A DNA stretch of 64,000 nt from Alviniconcha marisindica (Eukaryota > Mollusca > Gastropoda > Provannidae), in NCBI GenBank assembly GCA_018857735.1, contig JABMCL010001041.1, forward strand, positions 81,001 to 145,000, in the 5' to 3' direction. Position numbers and translations under genes: made by a program. Of this stretch, positions 35,744 to 47,949 are shown in pieces. The notes under the pieces are model-generated. The model ran no database searches. It saw nothing but the letters and a program-made list of their open reading frames with translations, and was not told where the DNA came from. The number at the start of each line of letters is the position of its first letter. The stretch's first letter is position 1.

Positions 35744-35789
35744 GTCTGTGTCTATCTTTCTGTTTGTCCCCCTCTCTCCGTACGCGACA

Positions 35790-36050
35790 AAAATTAACGC
35801 AAAATCTGTCATGCGCAAGTTATGCAAAATCAGAGCAAAATATGTTCTGTAAGCTATAAAATAGGCAGAAAATGTGTCCCCTGTAGCCAATAAATGATAC
35901 GAAAATAAGCGGGAAAAGTGCCATGTGCGTAATACAAGTCATGAATATAAATGCAAAATGTGTCCTGTGCCAAAGTTATGAAAATAAGTGCTAAATGTGT
36001 CCTCTGCCACAAGCTATGAAGTACGCGCAAAATATGTTCTCCGTGCAAGC
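35790..36050. repeat. Degenerate minisatellite, about 40-bp unit
   Basis: The phrase gcaaaatgtgtcctgtgcc followed by aagctatgaaaataagtg recurs six or seven times with heavy divergence. It abuts a second, unrelated minisatellite on its right. Confidence 0.75.
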
Positions 36051-36059
36051 CGTGGATAC

Positions 36060-36350
36060 AAGGGCATAGCAGGCCCCAAAGGAAGGCCCATAGCAGGCCC
36101 AAAGGAAGGCCCATATAGCAGGCCGCAAAGGAAGGCCCACAGCAGGCCCAAAGGAAGGCCCATAGCAGGCCCAAAGGAAGGCCCATATAGCAGGCCCCAA
36201 AGAAGGCCCATATAGCAGGCTCCAAAGGAAGGCCCATAGCAGGCCCCAAAGGAAAGCCTATAGCAGGCCCGAAAGGAAGGCAGGCCCCAAAGAAAGCCCA
36301 TAGCGGGCCCCGAAGAAGGCCCATAGCAGGCCCCAAAGAAGGCCCATAGG
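36060..36350. repeat. Minisatellite, about 22-26 bp unit
   Basis: The phrase ccaaaggaaggcccatagca followed by ggcc recurs about a dozen times with small length changes (catag or catatag). Minus-strand frames reading GPSFGPAMGL-type repeats are a by-product. Confidence 0.9.
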
Positions 36351-36819
36351 TTCGAAACAACAGACTGGGCAACATCCGCTAGTCCAGATCATTGTCGGTG
36401 ACTGACCGACCCAAGTGTCCACTGGTCAACGTGCCGGACTATGGCCACTGCAGTCCGATTAGGGGCCTAAACCAGAAAAGCCTAAGTCCGCAAAGCTGCA
36501 AAAGCAGACTGGAATGTCCACAAAATTTCAAAGACAGAATGTAACACTGAAACCAGCCACTGACCAGGACCTTCCAACTAAAGACGTGTTAATCTACGTT
36601 ATAAATAGGACGCGACAACGTAACTATGTTTACGTTTGCATGTTGGCAACAGTGGGTCTCTAGCGCTGTCATTCACTGAGAGAACTCGTGCTGCAAATGG
36701 GCAGCTTGCAAATGTAAAATAAAATTACAGGCCTACACAACATCATACCGTAATGCCAATGTTCAGGTGTTTCATTCGTGTATGGACGGGCATATTACGA
36801 GTACAAAAACACTAAGTCG

Positions 36820-36915
36820 TAGTGTGTGTGTGTGTGTGTGTGGGGGGGGGGGGCGCAAGGGGGGGGGGGGGGTCTGTGTGGGTGTGGGGGGGTGTGCGTG
36901 TGTGTGGGGGTGGGT
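36820..36915. repeat. GT and poly-G tract
   Basis: (GT)n runs into G-rich sequence with short interruptions. Confidence 0.9.
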
Positions 36916-38093
36916 GCCTATCTGTCTGTGCCGGTCTGCCTGAATCGCGGCCTGTTTCTGTCAGTCTGCCTCAGTGCCCGCTGCTAGTCTGTTCGTCTAC
37001 CTGCCTACCTCCATGCATAGCCTACAGTCTGTGCGTGTGCGTGTGCTTTCACCATCGACTGGGCAACGGTGCAAGGGGAGCCACGCCCCTCTTCACAATG
37101 AATTCATTGACTCGATTCCATCAAAGGATCAAAAAGTAGTCCCGCCGGCCCTCCGCGTTCAATAATCCAAAGATGGTTCCGTGCCAGTGTAGAGCCGAAG
37201 CCATTACGCACAATTGGCCGGCTGTAAACAGATTTACCGGGGCTAACACAGACAGAGATGAATGAGTGGGCCTGGGCGCTCCGGCGCAAGGCAGTCGATA
37301 TCAACCGCGATCGAACATGACCTATACCCCTTGACCCTTACCTAGGCACTCGGTGCCACTGTGGGAAGGACCATTCACCAGACCTGGCCTGACCCGGAAC
37401 TCCGCTAATGTCTTTTGTCCTACAGGACGAGTTAGTTGGTTCTTGGATTTTAACGTCCCGTCAATCGTACTGGGTTACCTCAGGACCGTGACGACAACAC
37501 GCAGAGCTTGTTTCTTCGTGTTTTGTTCTTTTTTGTTCTATTTTCTTTTTCAACAGGCAGAGTATAAAACAAACAAAAACAAAAAACAGAAACGGGGGAA
37601 AAAAATCAACAACAACAAAATCTCTATAACAACCTCCCTCACGCCCCCCCCCCCCCCCCTCCCCCCACACACACACACCAAAACACATAACACACACCCC
37701 TACCTAAAATCAAAGACTATGTTGTCAAATGCCCCCCTCCCCCCCCCCCCCCCCCCCCCCCCTTTATTCCCCCCTAAATTTTATTTTAGATAATTTATAG
37801 GCGGTAAAGGGGCGGGGTTAGCGAGGAGGGGAAGGACTCAGTGACGCAAACCTGTTCCTGGTGGCCAGAACAGTCCTCTCTGACGCCAACCCCTGTATGA
37901 AATGCCATCGTTGTGCGTCAAGGGCGCGGTGATGGCAGTATTTTGAAAGATGGGGATGGATCGAGCGTTGACATTTAACGCCCAGCCAACCACGAAGGTC
38001 CCTCAACACGAGACACATTTCATCAAATCACAAGTCCAAGTCAGATTTACTTTGTCATAACGCTCGTTCGGGTTTCAAGAGAACTGAGGGATT
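36916..38093. other. Intergenic DNA with poly-C tracts
   Basis: Poly-C runs lie at about 37644-37669 and 37733-37763. Repeat-like phrases ttttaacgtcccgtcaatcg (37449) and catttaacgcccagccaacc (37973, with acgaaggtccctc after it) belong to the same loose family as one at 43.66 kb. No gene was found. Confidence 0.5.
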
Positions 38094-38118
38094 GGGGGGG
38101 GGGGGGGGGGGGAGGGAG

Positions 38119-38183
<65 letters not shown>
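38094..38183. repeat. Poly-G followed by GA microsatellite
   Basis: About 20 G with few interruptions lead into (GA)n of about 60 bp. Confidence 0.95.
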
Positions 38184-38187
<4 letters not shown>

Positions 38188-39294
38188 GGATTGGAAGGAC
38201 TAAATTAGAATGGCAGAATAAATGCCGGCAGTCGGCGAAGCATGCAAAGCTATCGAGGGTTGACTGCTAGAACGGCATGTCTTTATCGGACACCAAAAGG
38301 GGGGTACTACTGGCTTCTGGACGTCAACCGTGGCTAAATATCCTAATCTGCTCCAGGCCCAACAGGGGCAACGATCTGACCACTCCGGATTCACAGCAAG
38401 CAACCGGCTGACCGAAACCCTTTTCCTGCCAGGAATTTGTACTGCGGGTCCTAGTCCCTCCCAAGACTGTCCCGAGCCTTAGCAAACCAGAAGAGACCTT
38501 AAATCTTCAGACGCGTGTTCCACATGGGGATACACGATGCACTGGAAGTCAAGCACAACGTCACGCAAGTAAACGGAAAAAAGCTCTGTCAGTGACGTAA
38601 AACAACGTGCTCAGTGACGGGAAAGAGATAATTTCTGCATCCGCGACACCACACCACACCACGGCATGGGGGGGGAGGGGTTTGAATCAGGATCGAAAGG
38701 CTTCTTTCAACTAGTGTACTGTCATCGTACCAGGACCTGGCGATGTATCTTAGCGTCTCTGGTTACATCGACATCAACGCGGTTTTGACGGATGTCAACC
38801 CCCTCCCACGATAACACGCCTGTTCGGTCTCTCGGAGTTGAGAACCACCATCAATCATGGCTATAAATAGCCCTCCAATGCCTGACACGGACAGACAAAA
38901 TGCACGTGCAGACCAGGAAGCGGAAATACAAGGTGGGGCCTCGGTCCTAAGATAGGTCATGAATATTTTTGCAGCAAAAAAGTCTAAATTCTGCTCCACC
39001 CTTGTAGTGAGGAGCCTAGAAGACGCTTGACGCAATCACCGACTCGGGCGAGCAGACCGGCCACACCATCAATATAAGTTTTATTTTGGGTGCAGTGTGT
39101 GACTGTGGGAACTCAGATTATATGCTTGTCAAATGCCGAAGAGCAATGCTTCTCGGAGAGAGCAGAAAGGATATGAACGCACAGCAAAACTAGGTCAGGA
39201 TCATTACATCGATGTGAGGGTAGCTCATATCTGAATTCCGAAGAGAAATCAGCTTCACAGAACACACTCGAACGCATGATTATGACAAGCACAG
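38184..39294. other. Intergenic DNA
   Basis: No gene was found. The phrase ggcgaagcatgcaaagctat at 38235 recurs as gacgaagcatgcaaagctat near 43842, in an otherwise different context, which marks another low-copy repeat. Confidence 0.5.
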
Positions 39295-39295
<1 letters not shown>

Positions 39296-39336
<41 letters not shown>

Positions 39337-39365
39337 TGCCTGTCTGCCTGCCTCTCCCTCCCTCC

Positions 39366-39462
<97 letters not shown>

Positions 39463-39474
39463 GCAAGCACGCAC
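39296..39474. repeat. Compound CT and CA microsatellite
   Basis: (CT)n, a short cctgcctgtctgcctgcc spacer, a second (CT)n and then (CA)n. It directly abuts the satellite array on its right. Confidence 0.95.
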
Positions 39475-39485
39475 CCATGCGCGTC

Positions 39486-40154
39486 ACGATTCTTACTGAG
39501 CTAGGTCACGGCAGGTCACGAGATCGAAAGCGAGGTTGGACTGTGTATTGGCGGCATGGGGTCAATCTTACTGAGCTAGGTCAGTCACGGCAGGTCACGA
39601 GATCGAAGCGACGCTGGACCGTGTACTGGCGGCATGGGGTCATTCTTACTGAGCTAGGTCACGGCAGGTCACGAGATCGAAGCGACGCTGGACCGTGTAC
39701 TGGCGGCATGGGGTCATTCTTACTGAGCTAGGTCACAGCAGGTCACGAGATCGAAAGCGAGGCTGGACTGTGTATTGGCAGCATGGGGTCATTCTACCTG
39801 AGCTAGGTCACGGCAGGTCACGAGATCGAAAGCGAGGCTGGACTGTGTATTGGCAGCATGGGGTCATTCTACCTGAGCTAGGTCACGGCAGGTCACGAGA
39901 TCGAAAGCGAGGCTGGACTGTGTATTGGCGGCATGGGGTCACTGATTCTACCTGAGCTAGGTCACGGCAGGTCACGAGATCGAAAGCGAGGCTGGACTGT
40001 GTATTGGCGGCATGGGGTCATTTAGAAGTTCTTACTGAGCCGCTAGGTCACGAGATCGAAAGCGAGGTTGGGCTGTGTACTGGCGGCATGGGGTCATTCT
40101 TACTGAGCTAGGTCACGGCTGGTCATAAGATCGAAAGCGAGGCTGAACTGTGCA
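39486..40154 (+). repeat. Satellite array, about 75-bp unit, nine copies
   Basis: The unit contains actgagctaggtcacggcag, then gtcacgagatcgaaagcg, aggctggactgtgt and attggcggcatggggtca. Unit starts (gagcta) fall near 39498, 39573, 39651, 39725, 39800, 39874, 39953, 40037 and 40105, so spacing is 68-84 bp. The copies are close to identical, except the eighth, which has lost part. Open frames through it are periodic and have no homology. Confidence 0.95.
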
Positions 40155-40164
40155 AATCAGAGTC

Positions 40165-40275
40165 AGTATGTCTATCCAACCTCGCTTTCTATCTGGAGAC
40201 CCTACAGTGACCTAGCTCAGTACGCCTCACGGCACCACACAGCAACCATCCTCGCTTTCGATCACGCCTGACCCG
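40165..40275 (-). repeat. Inverted, degraded copies of the neighbouring satellite
   Basis: The reverse complement of this stretch contains gatcgaaagcgagg twice (once as gatagaaagcgagg) and actgagctaggtcac, so two decayed satellite units lie here in the opposite direction to the main array. Confidence 0.85.
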
Positions 40276-40412
40276 TTGTGACCTAGAGTCATTTCAGTGA
40301 ATGGTCCCCTAATTTCTCTATGCGTACGGGCCACTGAGCTAGTCTGTCTCATTAGTTCACTGGTACGGGCTCGTCTACAGGGCCAGAAAAACAGCCACCC
40401 TAACTGACTTTG

Positions 40413-40447
40413 CCCGCCCCTCCCCCCCCCCCCCCCCCCCCCCCCCC
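40413..40447. repeat. Poly-C run
   Basis: About 30 consecutive C with one T near the end. Confidence 0.9.
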
Positions 40448-40678
40448 TCCCAAGTTCCTAGGAGTAGGACGTCATTTCGCCCAATCTTCTTTAAAGAAGA
40501 CACGCAACGCCGCGTATCTCGTAATTATCATGATTATTGAGTGACTCCGGACTTTCACACATCAGTGAGTCAGTTTTAGCGCAGGTGCACCCTCCGCCCT
40601 GATTTGACCTTTGCGGTTGACTGGGCGTTAAATCAAAAAACTACTTATGTACGCGCGTCAGTGACGTCGGTGCAGGCT

Positions 40679-40680
<2 letters not shown>

Positions 40681-40726
<46 letters not shown>

Positions 40727-40744
40727 CCCCCCCCCCCCCCCCCC
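40681..40744. repeat. CT microsatellite and poly-C
   Basis: (CT)n of about 44 bp followed by about 20 C. Confidence 0.95.
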
Positions 40745-40898
40745 GATCTGGCAGCGATAGGGAGCGATGACCCCGGCACCCTGGGGCAATTCAAATTCAA
40801 AGGTCGTGGAGTGGGCCTGGTTGGCGTGGTTCTTTCCTGTGTCAGCCGGCGTGGTCATGAATCTGCCTCATCAGGGCGAAGTACACCAAGCGCTTACG

Positions 40899-40901
<3 letters not shown>

Positions 40902-40942
<41 letters not shown>
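40902..40942. repeat. CA microsatellite
   Basis: (CA)n of about 40 bp. Confidence 0.95.
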
Positions 40943-40944
<2 letters not shown>

Positions 40945-41410
40945 CACAGTGACACACCGTACACGCACCCAAAAACCGCGACCCCCTCCCCCCTTTTAAT
41001 ATTTTTTTTTTTTTTGTACCGGTCTTTTTTTCTTTTTTCTTTTTTTGCTGTGAAAGAGCAGAATTAACCAGCAGCATGCCAGCAGGGAGGGAGGGCTTGG
41101 AGCTCAGTGCCAGTCGATACAACCGCGACCGACTTTCACGCCAGCAGCCCCGCTCTCGCTGTACGTGTCTCACTTTTTACCTTGACCTCGCCAAGGTCAG
41201 CCGAGGCCGCGTAGTAATTTCCTCAAGACCCTTGCTGCGTCGCGAGCGGAAGTGAAGCAAAAGCGCGGTGTCAGTGACGGTGTGCAGAAAGGCAGGCAGA
41301 GAACGGGGAAGCCGTTTCCGCCCTCCGTCAGCTTGTCGTCATTCTCAGGCTCCGCTCGTTAACGGACTTCCAGAGCTCTGCAATGACCCTCTGAGCTGGA
41401 GATCATGCAG

Positions 41411-41460
41411 TCTTTTGGGGGCTAGTCTGACAGGTTCTTTTGGGGGCTAGTCTGACAGGT
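41411..41460. repeat. Exact 25-bp tandem duplication
   Basis: tcttttgggggctagtctga plus caggt occurs twice without a mismatch (41411-41435 and 41436-41460). Confidence 0.95.
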
Positions 41461-41669
41461 TAATAGCTCAGCAGACAATGAGCCGCCGTAGGGACAGTTT
41501 CAGTAGTGCCAGGCTAATTAATGGCCAGGTAGAAGATGGACTATGGGGAATGTTAATTAATTAATTAATGGCAGGCCAGGAGCTGAGTAGATCAGTGGTG
41601 TACGTTCGGTAGGCGGGACAGTTTGCCAGGTCAATGGCTGAGTTGATGGGCTTTGCAGTAGACACAGTC

Positions 41670-42060
41670 AGATGATGGTCGGTGGGGACAGTTTAACAGG
41701 CTAACGGCTCAGCAGAAGGCGGACAGTTTAGGGACAGTTTGACGGACTAATGCTTGAGTAGTCGGCGGATTTTAGGGACAGTTTGACGGACTAATGCTTG
41801 AGTAGTCGGCGGACTTTAGGAACAGTCTGTGCGGGCTAATGGCTCAGTAGACGGCGGACTTTAGGGACAGTTCGAGAGGCTAATGGCTCAGTAGACGGCG
41901 GACTTTAGGGACAGTTCGAGAGGCTAATGGCTCAGTAGACGGCGGACTTTAGGGACAGTTCGTGAGGCTAATGGCTCAGTAGACGGCGGACTTAGGAACA
42001 GTTTGACGGGCTAATGGCTCAGTAGACAGCGGACTTTAGGGACAGTTCGACGGACTAACG
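41670..42060. repeat. Minisatellite, about 44-bp unit
   Basis: The unit contains gacagttcgagaggctaatg, then gctcagtagacggcggac and tttaggga. About nine copies are present. The central ones are nearly identical and those at the left edge are diverged (acggactaatgcttgagtag). Looser forms of the same words occur back to about 41465. Confidence 0.9.
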
Positions 42061-42218
42061 CCGGGTTGCTAAGAGCAGACGGGTGGACTATGTAAGGTCA
42101 TTTCGACAATCGGATACAATAACTGCCTGCCACCAAAATGAGGCCAGCCCCACCAAAATGAGGCTGCTCCCTTCACCCCTGTATCCTTGCGGCCTGGAGA
42201 ACCAGACAGAATCCTGCA

Positions 42219-42630
42219 GACATGTCCCAGTTACAACATGTTGAAGAAGACTCAGTGGCTAATGGAGACCCCCCCCTGCAGACATGTCTCAGCTACAACA
42301 TGTTGAAGAAGACTCAGTGGCTAATGGAGACCCCCCCTGCAGACATGTCCCAGCTACAACATGTTGAAGAAGACTCAGTGGCTAATGGAGACCCCCCCTG
42401 CAGACATGTCCCAGCTACAACATGTTGAAGAAGACTCAGTGGCTAATGGAGACCCCCCCTGCAGACATGTCCCAGCTACAACATGTTGAAGAAGACTCAC
42501 TGGCTAATGGAGTTCCCCTGCAGACATGTCCCAGATACAACCTGTTGAGGAAGACTCACTGGTCAGTGGAGTTCCCCTGCAGACATGTCCCAGATACAAC
42601 CTGTTGAGGAAGACTCACTGGCCAGTGAAG

Positions 42631-42662
<32 letters not shown>

Positions 42663-42710
42663 ACACACACCTGTAAACATGTCCCAGCTACAACATGCTG
42701 AAGAAGACTC
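42219..42710. repeat. Minisatellite, about 61-bp unit, eight copies
   Basis: The unit reads gacatgtcccagctacaaca, tgttgaagaagactcagtgg, ctaatggagaccccccctgc and a. The first five copies are almost identical. Copies six and seven carry attcccctgc and agatacaacctgttgagg variants, and a poly-C expansion sits before the last. Different frames stay open over different stretches, which argues against coding. Confidence 0.92.
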
Positions 42711-43147
42711 ACTGGCCCGTGGAGAACCCCATCCCCACCCCCACCCACCCTGCAGATCAAGCTCCACGACTCTCGACAGGAAGTGGAGAGGACAGCTCGA
42801 TTCGACAGGCAGAGCGGGCTGTCCTTGTGATCAGCTAGTGACAAGAAGAAGTAGATCGCTAAGTAGCCTGGATTTGCTGAAAGTTTGTCAGGCTAATGGT
42901 TGCGACGAATGGATTCTGATCTGAAAACTGTCTGGGCTACAGACAGCTAAAGAAAGATGTATGATGCTCTTGTTGTTTTACAAGTACACATACTCTTAAC
43001 TCTCTATTACGGGTCAGCACAATGTCATACGGCTGCACGATACACACAAAACCGAACATCACAGAACTGTAAATACCGGAACCAATTCTACCCTGTAAAT
43101 TCTAGGTTGCAAGATATAAAGTCTGAAGTTTACAGAAAAATGCAATT

Positions 43148-43148
<1 letters not shown>

Positions 43149-43180
<32 letters not shown>
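43149..43180. repeat. Poly-C run
   Basis: About 32 consecutive C. Confidence 0.95.
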
Positions 43181-43965
43181 ATCTTTCGGTCGTAGCAAGT
43201 TATCCTCTTCCCTTTCGTGTCAGTGCCTGTATGTAAAAGAAGATTAAAGAAAACAACAAGCTGGCTTGAAAATGTCCCAATTTTCCGGCACAACTGCCTT
43301 CCTCAGGGGTTTATTTCTTACAACTGACGTGGTTAAAACACTGTTCACACAACGGTCCTAAAATATTTAAAGTGACTATATATAATTATATGTATGCTTC
43401 CTAGCCTAGTTAGTTTCCCTGCCATTCTGACAGCGGAAATTGGACACTGTCGACAGCTCTTGCAGTCAGCTATACAGCCACGGACAAATATATATATATA
43501 TATATAGGCCGTTGATAACGGCACCTGGCTGCTGCGGTTTTGTTGGTGTGAAACGGGTCAATGATGCGAGCGCGTGCAGCCAGCCATCTCTGTGCTTGCA
43601 GGCGCATCAGCCCGCGACAGGAGTGTTGGCAGGCGCCCAGCCCCATTGAGTCACTCTGGGTATTGAACGTCCAGCCAAGCGTGAAGGTCATCCGTCTAGG
43701 CGTGACACCTTTTCTCAGATTAGCCGCACGGTCTTCCGAGTCGCTGTTTACGCTGCACACCGCTCTGTGTGTGAAGAGGACTGAGGAAGAATGAAGCTAA
43801 ATCAACGAGGAAGGCGAAAAACTGGCAGAACTGTTGGCAGTGGACGAAGCATGCAAAGCTATATTCTGACCTACTCCACGCTTAAAAAGAAGACACCTTT
43901 CATAGATAGCTCTTGATTCTGAGCAGAGGGGACCTTCGTTTCTGAGTTTGTGCCACTCGTCGGTG

Positions 43966-44004
43966 GTGGTGGTAGTGGTGGGGGTGGTGGGGGTGTGTGT
44001 GGGT

Positions 44005-44061
<57 letters not shown>

Positions 44062-44080
44062 CTTGGGGGGGGGGGGGGGG
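43966..44080. repeat. Poly-G-rich tract
   Basis: GGT-rich sequence leads into about 75 nearly uninterrupted G. Length is unreliable. Confidence 0.9.
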
Positions 44081-44285
44081 CGGCTAGCTGAATTTCAGTG
44101 CAAACAGTTATTTGATATCAACAACGAAAATTGTTCAAATTTAATTATCTAATTATCAGAGAGAGAGAGAGAGAGAACCAGAGAGCGAGAGTTGCAGGCA
44201 ATCAAACAAGACACTTTTCAGCTAATGAAAACGATCAATATAATCCGACAACAAAAGGTTTACAATATCACCAACGCATCAAGTT

Positions 44286-44288
<3 letters not shown>

Positions 44289-44336
<48 letters not shown>
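44289..44336. repeat. CA microsatellite
   Basis: (CA)n of about 46 bp. Confidence 0.95.
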
Positions 44337-44845
44337 AACAGGCCAAACCAAAAACGGGAAACTGCGGTCAGACACAAACCCTTTTTGCGAAAAAAAGGGG
44401 GAAATGAGGGGGGTGGGGGTGGGGGGGCTGACAGATTTTAGGTTAATATATTCAAGCAGGAGACTGTGGGTACACTTGCTCTTGAGGTAGCATCATTTTT
44501 CCTCACAGCATCGGCTGCCGGCTCAGAGCTTCATCGATACATGTCGTCGTCGCTGCCTCCGATGGTGGTGCTGCAGTGGCGCCCTGACAGTAGCTCTGGC
44601 AGTGGTCCTACAGGGTCTGTGGCTTGTCCGTCACTGCAGAGTTTGCCGGGACGCCTATTGATTGATGCTGCGACAGCGTTCAGCGGCCTCGGTCGCGGCC
44701 GAGTCTCGATGCTTCGGCGTGTTTTTGTAATATGAGAAAGTCTCCCGATACCCAAGACAGAAGATGGATCTAGGTTGTCTAGCCTGTCTCGTGCTTTCAA
44801 CACTCGTGTTGTTCTTGGCTTTTGTTTCTTATATATAAGCTCGCG

Positions 44846-45085
44846 CGCTCTCTCTCTCTCTCCCTCTCTCTCTCTCGTGCTTTCAACACTCTTGTTGTTC
44901 TTGGCTTTTGTTTTAAAATTTTTTTTTGTTTTTTTGGTCTTTAACATCGGTTTTTTTCTTTTTTTTTTTCTCCCCCTCTCTCCTCTCCCCCTCTCTTTCT
45001 CTGTTTTTTTTTTCTCTCTCCTTCCTCCCCCCTTTTTCCTCTCTCTCTCTCTCCTTTTCCCTCTCTCTCTCCCTTCCCTCCCTCG
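44846..45085. repeat. CT/T-rich low-complexity block
   Basis: (CT)n tracts and T runs dominate. The phrase tcgtgctttcaacactc and ttgttcttggcttttgttt occur twice (about 44789 and 44875), flanking the first CT run. Confidence 0.85.
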
Positions 45086-45284
45086 TTAAGGAACTGTAAA
45101 TCTGATGCTTCTACAAATATGCTTACTTGTAGACAATTGTCCGATTCGTGCGTATAATTATATGCTTGCAGTAAAGCAAGGACTGGCTCTTGGCCTAGGA
45201 CCAAATGAACACAATGTTACTATCCTAGAGTATTATTATTTTCGAGTTCTCTCTCTCTCTCTCTGGATCTGGTTCTGTAAGTAA

Positions 45285-45340
45285 ACATATTGCTTCACGT
45301 TCACAGAAACCATAAGGCTTATTAGGGACGAGTCCTGTTC
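45285..45340 (-). mobile_element. SINE tail fragment (same family as 30441-30730)
   Basis: gtaagtaaacatattgcttc, then acgttcacagaaaccataag and gcttattagggacg match the tail, read from its (TTAC)n end. The tRNA head is absent, so the copy is 5'-truncated. A related, more diverged tail lies at about 45893-45935 (ttgcttaacgtccacggagg, then gatgaggcctattagggacg). Confidence 0.75.
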
Positions 45341-45730
45341 AGTAAAATCCTCAATTATAACTACGTGCATAGGCAAACAAATAAAACACGTGCGCGTGCA
45401 TGCACTTCGACTGCAGTCACAGGTAGCAGGCGCAATCTAAGCACACAGACAGAAAAACAGACTGACAACACGAACATACCAGCAGAGACCCCCACCAAAC
45501 AACAACAACAACAACAACAAAACACAAAGAAAACAAACCATACACACAGACACACTGGGAAAAAAAAGAAACACACAACCCAACAACAACAAAAACTAAC
45601 AGCATGTAATAGTTAAACGGACACCACCGTACTGCATTTCGTATTAGTATTGACAGAAAAAGACCCCACCGCACAATAACAGAGAATTGTCACAGCAGCC
45701 ACTAGACATCGCACCGCTGTGCCTGTCCGC

Positions 45731-45830
45731 CAATTTGACACTCTAACCGCATGTACAATCACAGGCGCCAGCTGTCACAACAATTTGACACTCTAACCGC
45801 ATGTACAATCACAGGCGCCAGCTGTGACAA
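45731..45830. repeat. 50-bp tandem duplication
   Basis: Two units, 45731-45780 and 45781-45830, both beginning caatttgacactctaaccgc, differ at one base (gtcac versus gtgac). The duplication is recent. Confidence 0.97.
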
Positions 45831-46744
45831 ATGACAGACACTGAAGGTTTTGAAGGGACCAGGAACTAATCACAGGGACTGACAGACTTTGTTGCTTAAC
45901 GTCCACGGAGGCGATGAGGCCTATTAGGGACGGGGACGAGGGGGAAACAGGGACAGAAGAGTGAAACCTCGAAACAGGCGCCAGCCCGGAAGACCGAGGC
46001 TGCCGTGGACCGCCGTCAGAACAACACGATGTTAAGACAGTGTCCGTCCGGCATTGCGCTGCGACCACCGCACCACTTTCCCAACTGCTATGCAGAACAG
46101 AGTCGCAAAGACAATGTCCGTAGCTCCGCCGTTGGGAAACAGCTGAAGCAAAAGAAGTCTCTCTCTAGCCCAGCACCACCTCCCTGCTCTTGATCTCTTC
46201 TCGGCTAGCTTCTTCGTAAGAGTCCAGCTCACCTCCCTCTTCTTGATCTCGCCTGGACTCTGATAAAAATCACAGGGCTGACCCCAAAACCTTATCAACT
46301 AGCGCTTGCTCGTCAAGAACTGGCAAATAAGACAACCCGCACGGCGCCTATCGCTCATGAATACCGTAGCGCAGTAATTTTAAGCAAAGGTTAACAACTC
46401 GAGTCTAGCTGACGATCAATATGAGTGCATTACGGGGACTTAAGACGTCGAGTTCCGAGGCAACACAGAGCAATAAATGTTATTAGCGTGGGAGTACCGA
46501 CAATGCAAAGCTACAAAGTGACTGGAGGTCGCGTAGCTTGTTATTAGGGTAAAGTTGATTTCGGCTGGAGCAGACTGATGTGTAATGTGTTATTCAACAA
46601 AATCATGCATCGCGTGACTGTAATTATACTCCCTGGGAGTTTGAACTGGTCGATGTTAGTGGTATACGTAAAGATGTTCACTGTGCTTTGAACACTGTGG
46701 ACCCGGAAGTTAGTGCCTGCGACACGTGGACAATGACGTGTTTG

Positions 46745-47390
<646 letters not shown>

Positions 47391-47609
47391 GCCGAGGTGG
47401 AATCTAAGACAACTGGGATACCGTCAGCAGAACTTCCACGTGACACAGACGTTCATCCGGTGAGCTGTGACGATGGAGTCGTTGGCAAGCCACGCACACT
47501 CCACACTGAAACCCTGATAATCATCGCCACTCATCCCCTTTGGCGCGCCGATGCAGCGGGTAAGCTCCTACTTTCGCTTGCTGGGCTGGGGGCCCTCCTT
47601 CCCAATCTC

Positions 47610-47715
47610 AGTTTGCATAGTTCAGGAGCTGTGTGAGAGTCGAGGTGGCCGTCCTGGGGTTCCCCCAACGAGCCTTCTGGTTTCCGTGGACGTAAAGTTA
47701 TGAATGCTTCGGCAT
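47610..47715 (+). mobile_element. R1 repeat copy in reverse orientation
   Basis: The stretch contains catagttcaggagctgtgtg, agagtcgaggtggccgtcct, acgagccttctggtttccgt and ggacgtaaag, followed by atgcttcggcatttggtcc. This is the complement of the R1 motif order. Confidence 0.8.
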
Positions 47716-47949
47716 TTGGTCCATTTGTCCCTAATATTCAACTGCATCGAGGACGTTAAGCAACACTCCTCCCAGTGTGCGTATTCATGCACTAGGACAT
47801 CAAATTCACGTTAATTAACGTTAACTCTGTGCGTAAATTTTTGCTCTTAAAAATCCTGACGACGTTTTTTTTTTTTTCCGGACAAAAATCCTATATTAAC
47901 AATGTCCGGCAAACAATCCTATGTTAACAATGTCCGAGACAAACAATCC

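Noticed and set aside
35854..36375. 173-codon minus frame with GPSFGPAMGL-type repeats
   Set aside because: It follows a roughly 24-bp minisatellite, and other frames are also open. Unit length variation breaks a consistent repeat register.
39276..39955. Frames reading repeated TELGHGRSRDRKRG-type words
   Set aside because: They arise from the 75-bp satellite, whose spacing varies by non-multiples of three. No start or domain is supported.
42222..42924. Repetitive frames across the 61-bp array
   Set aside because: The 61-bp unit is not a multiple of three, so the reading frame changes in each copy, which is incompatible with a repeat protein.
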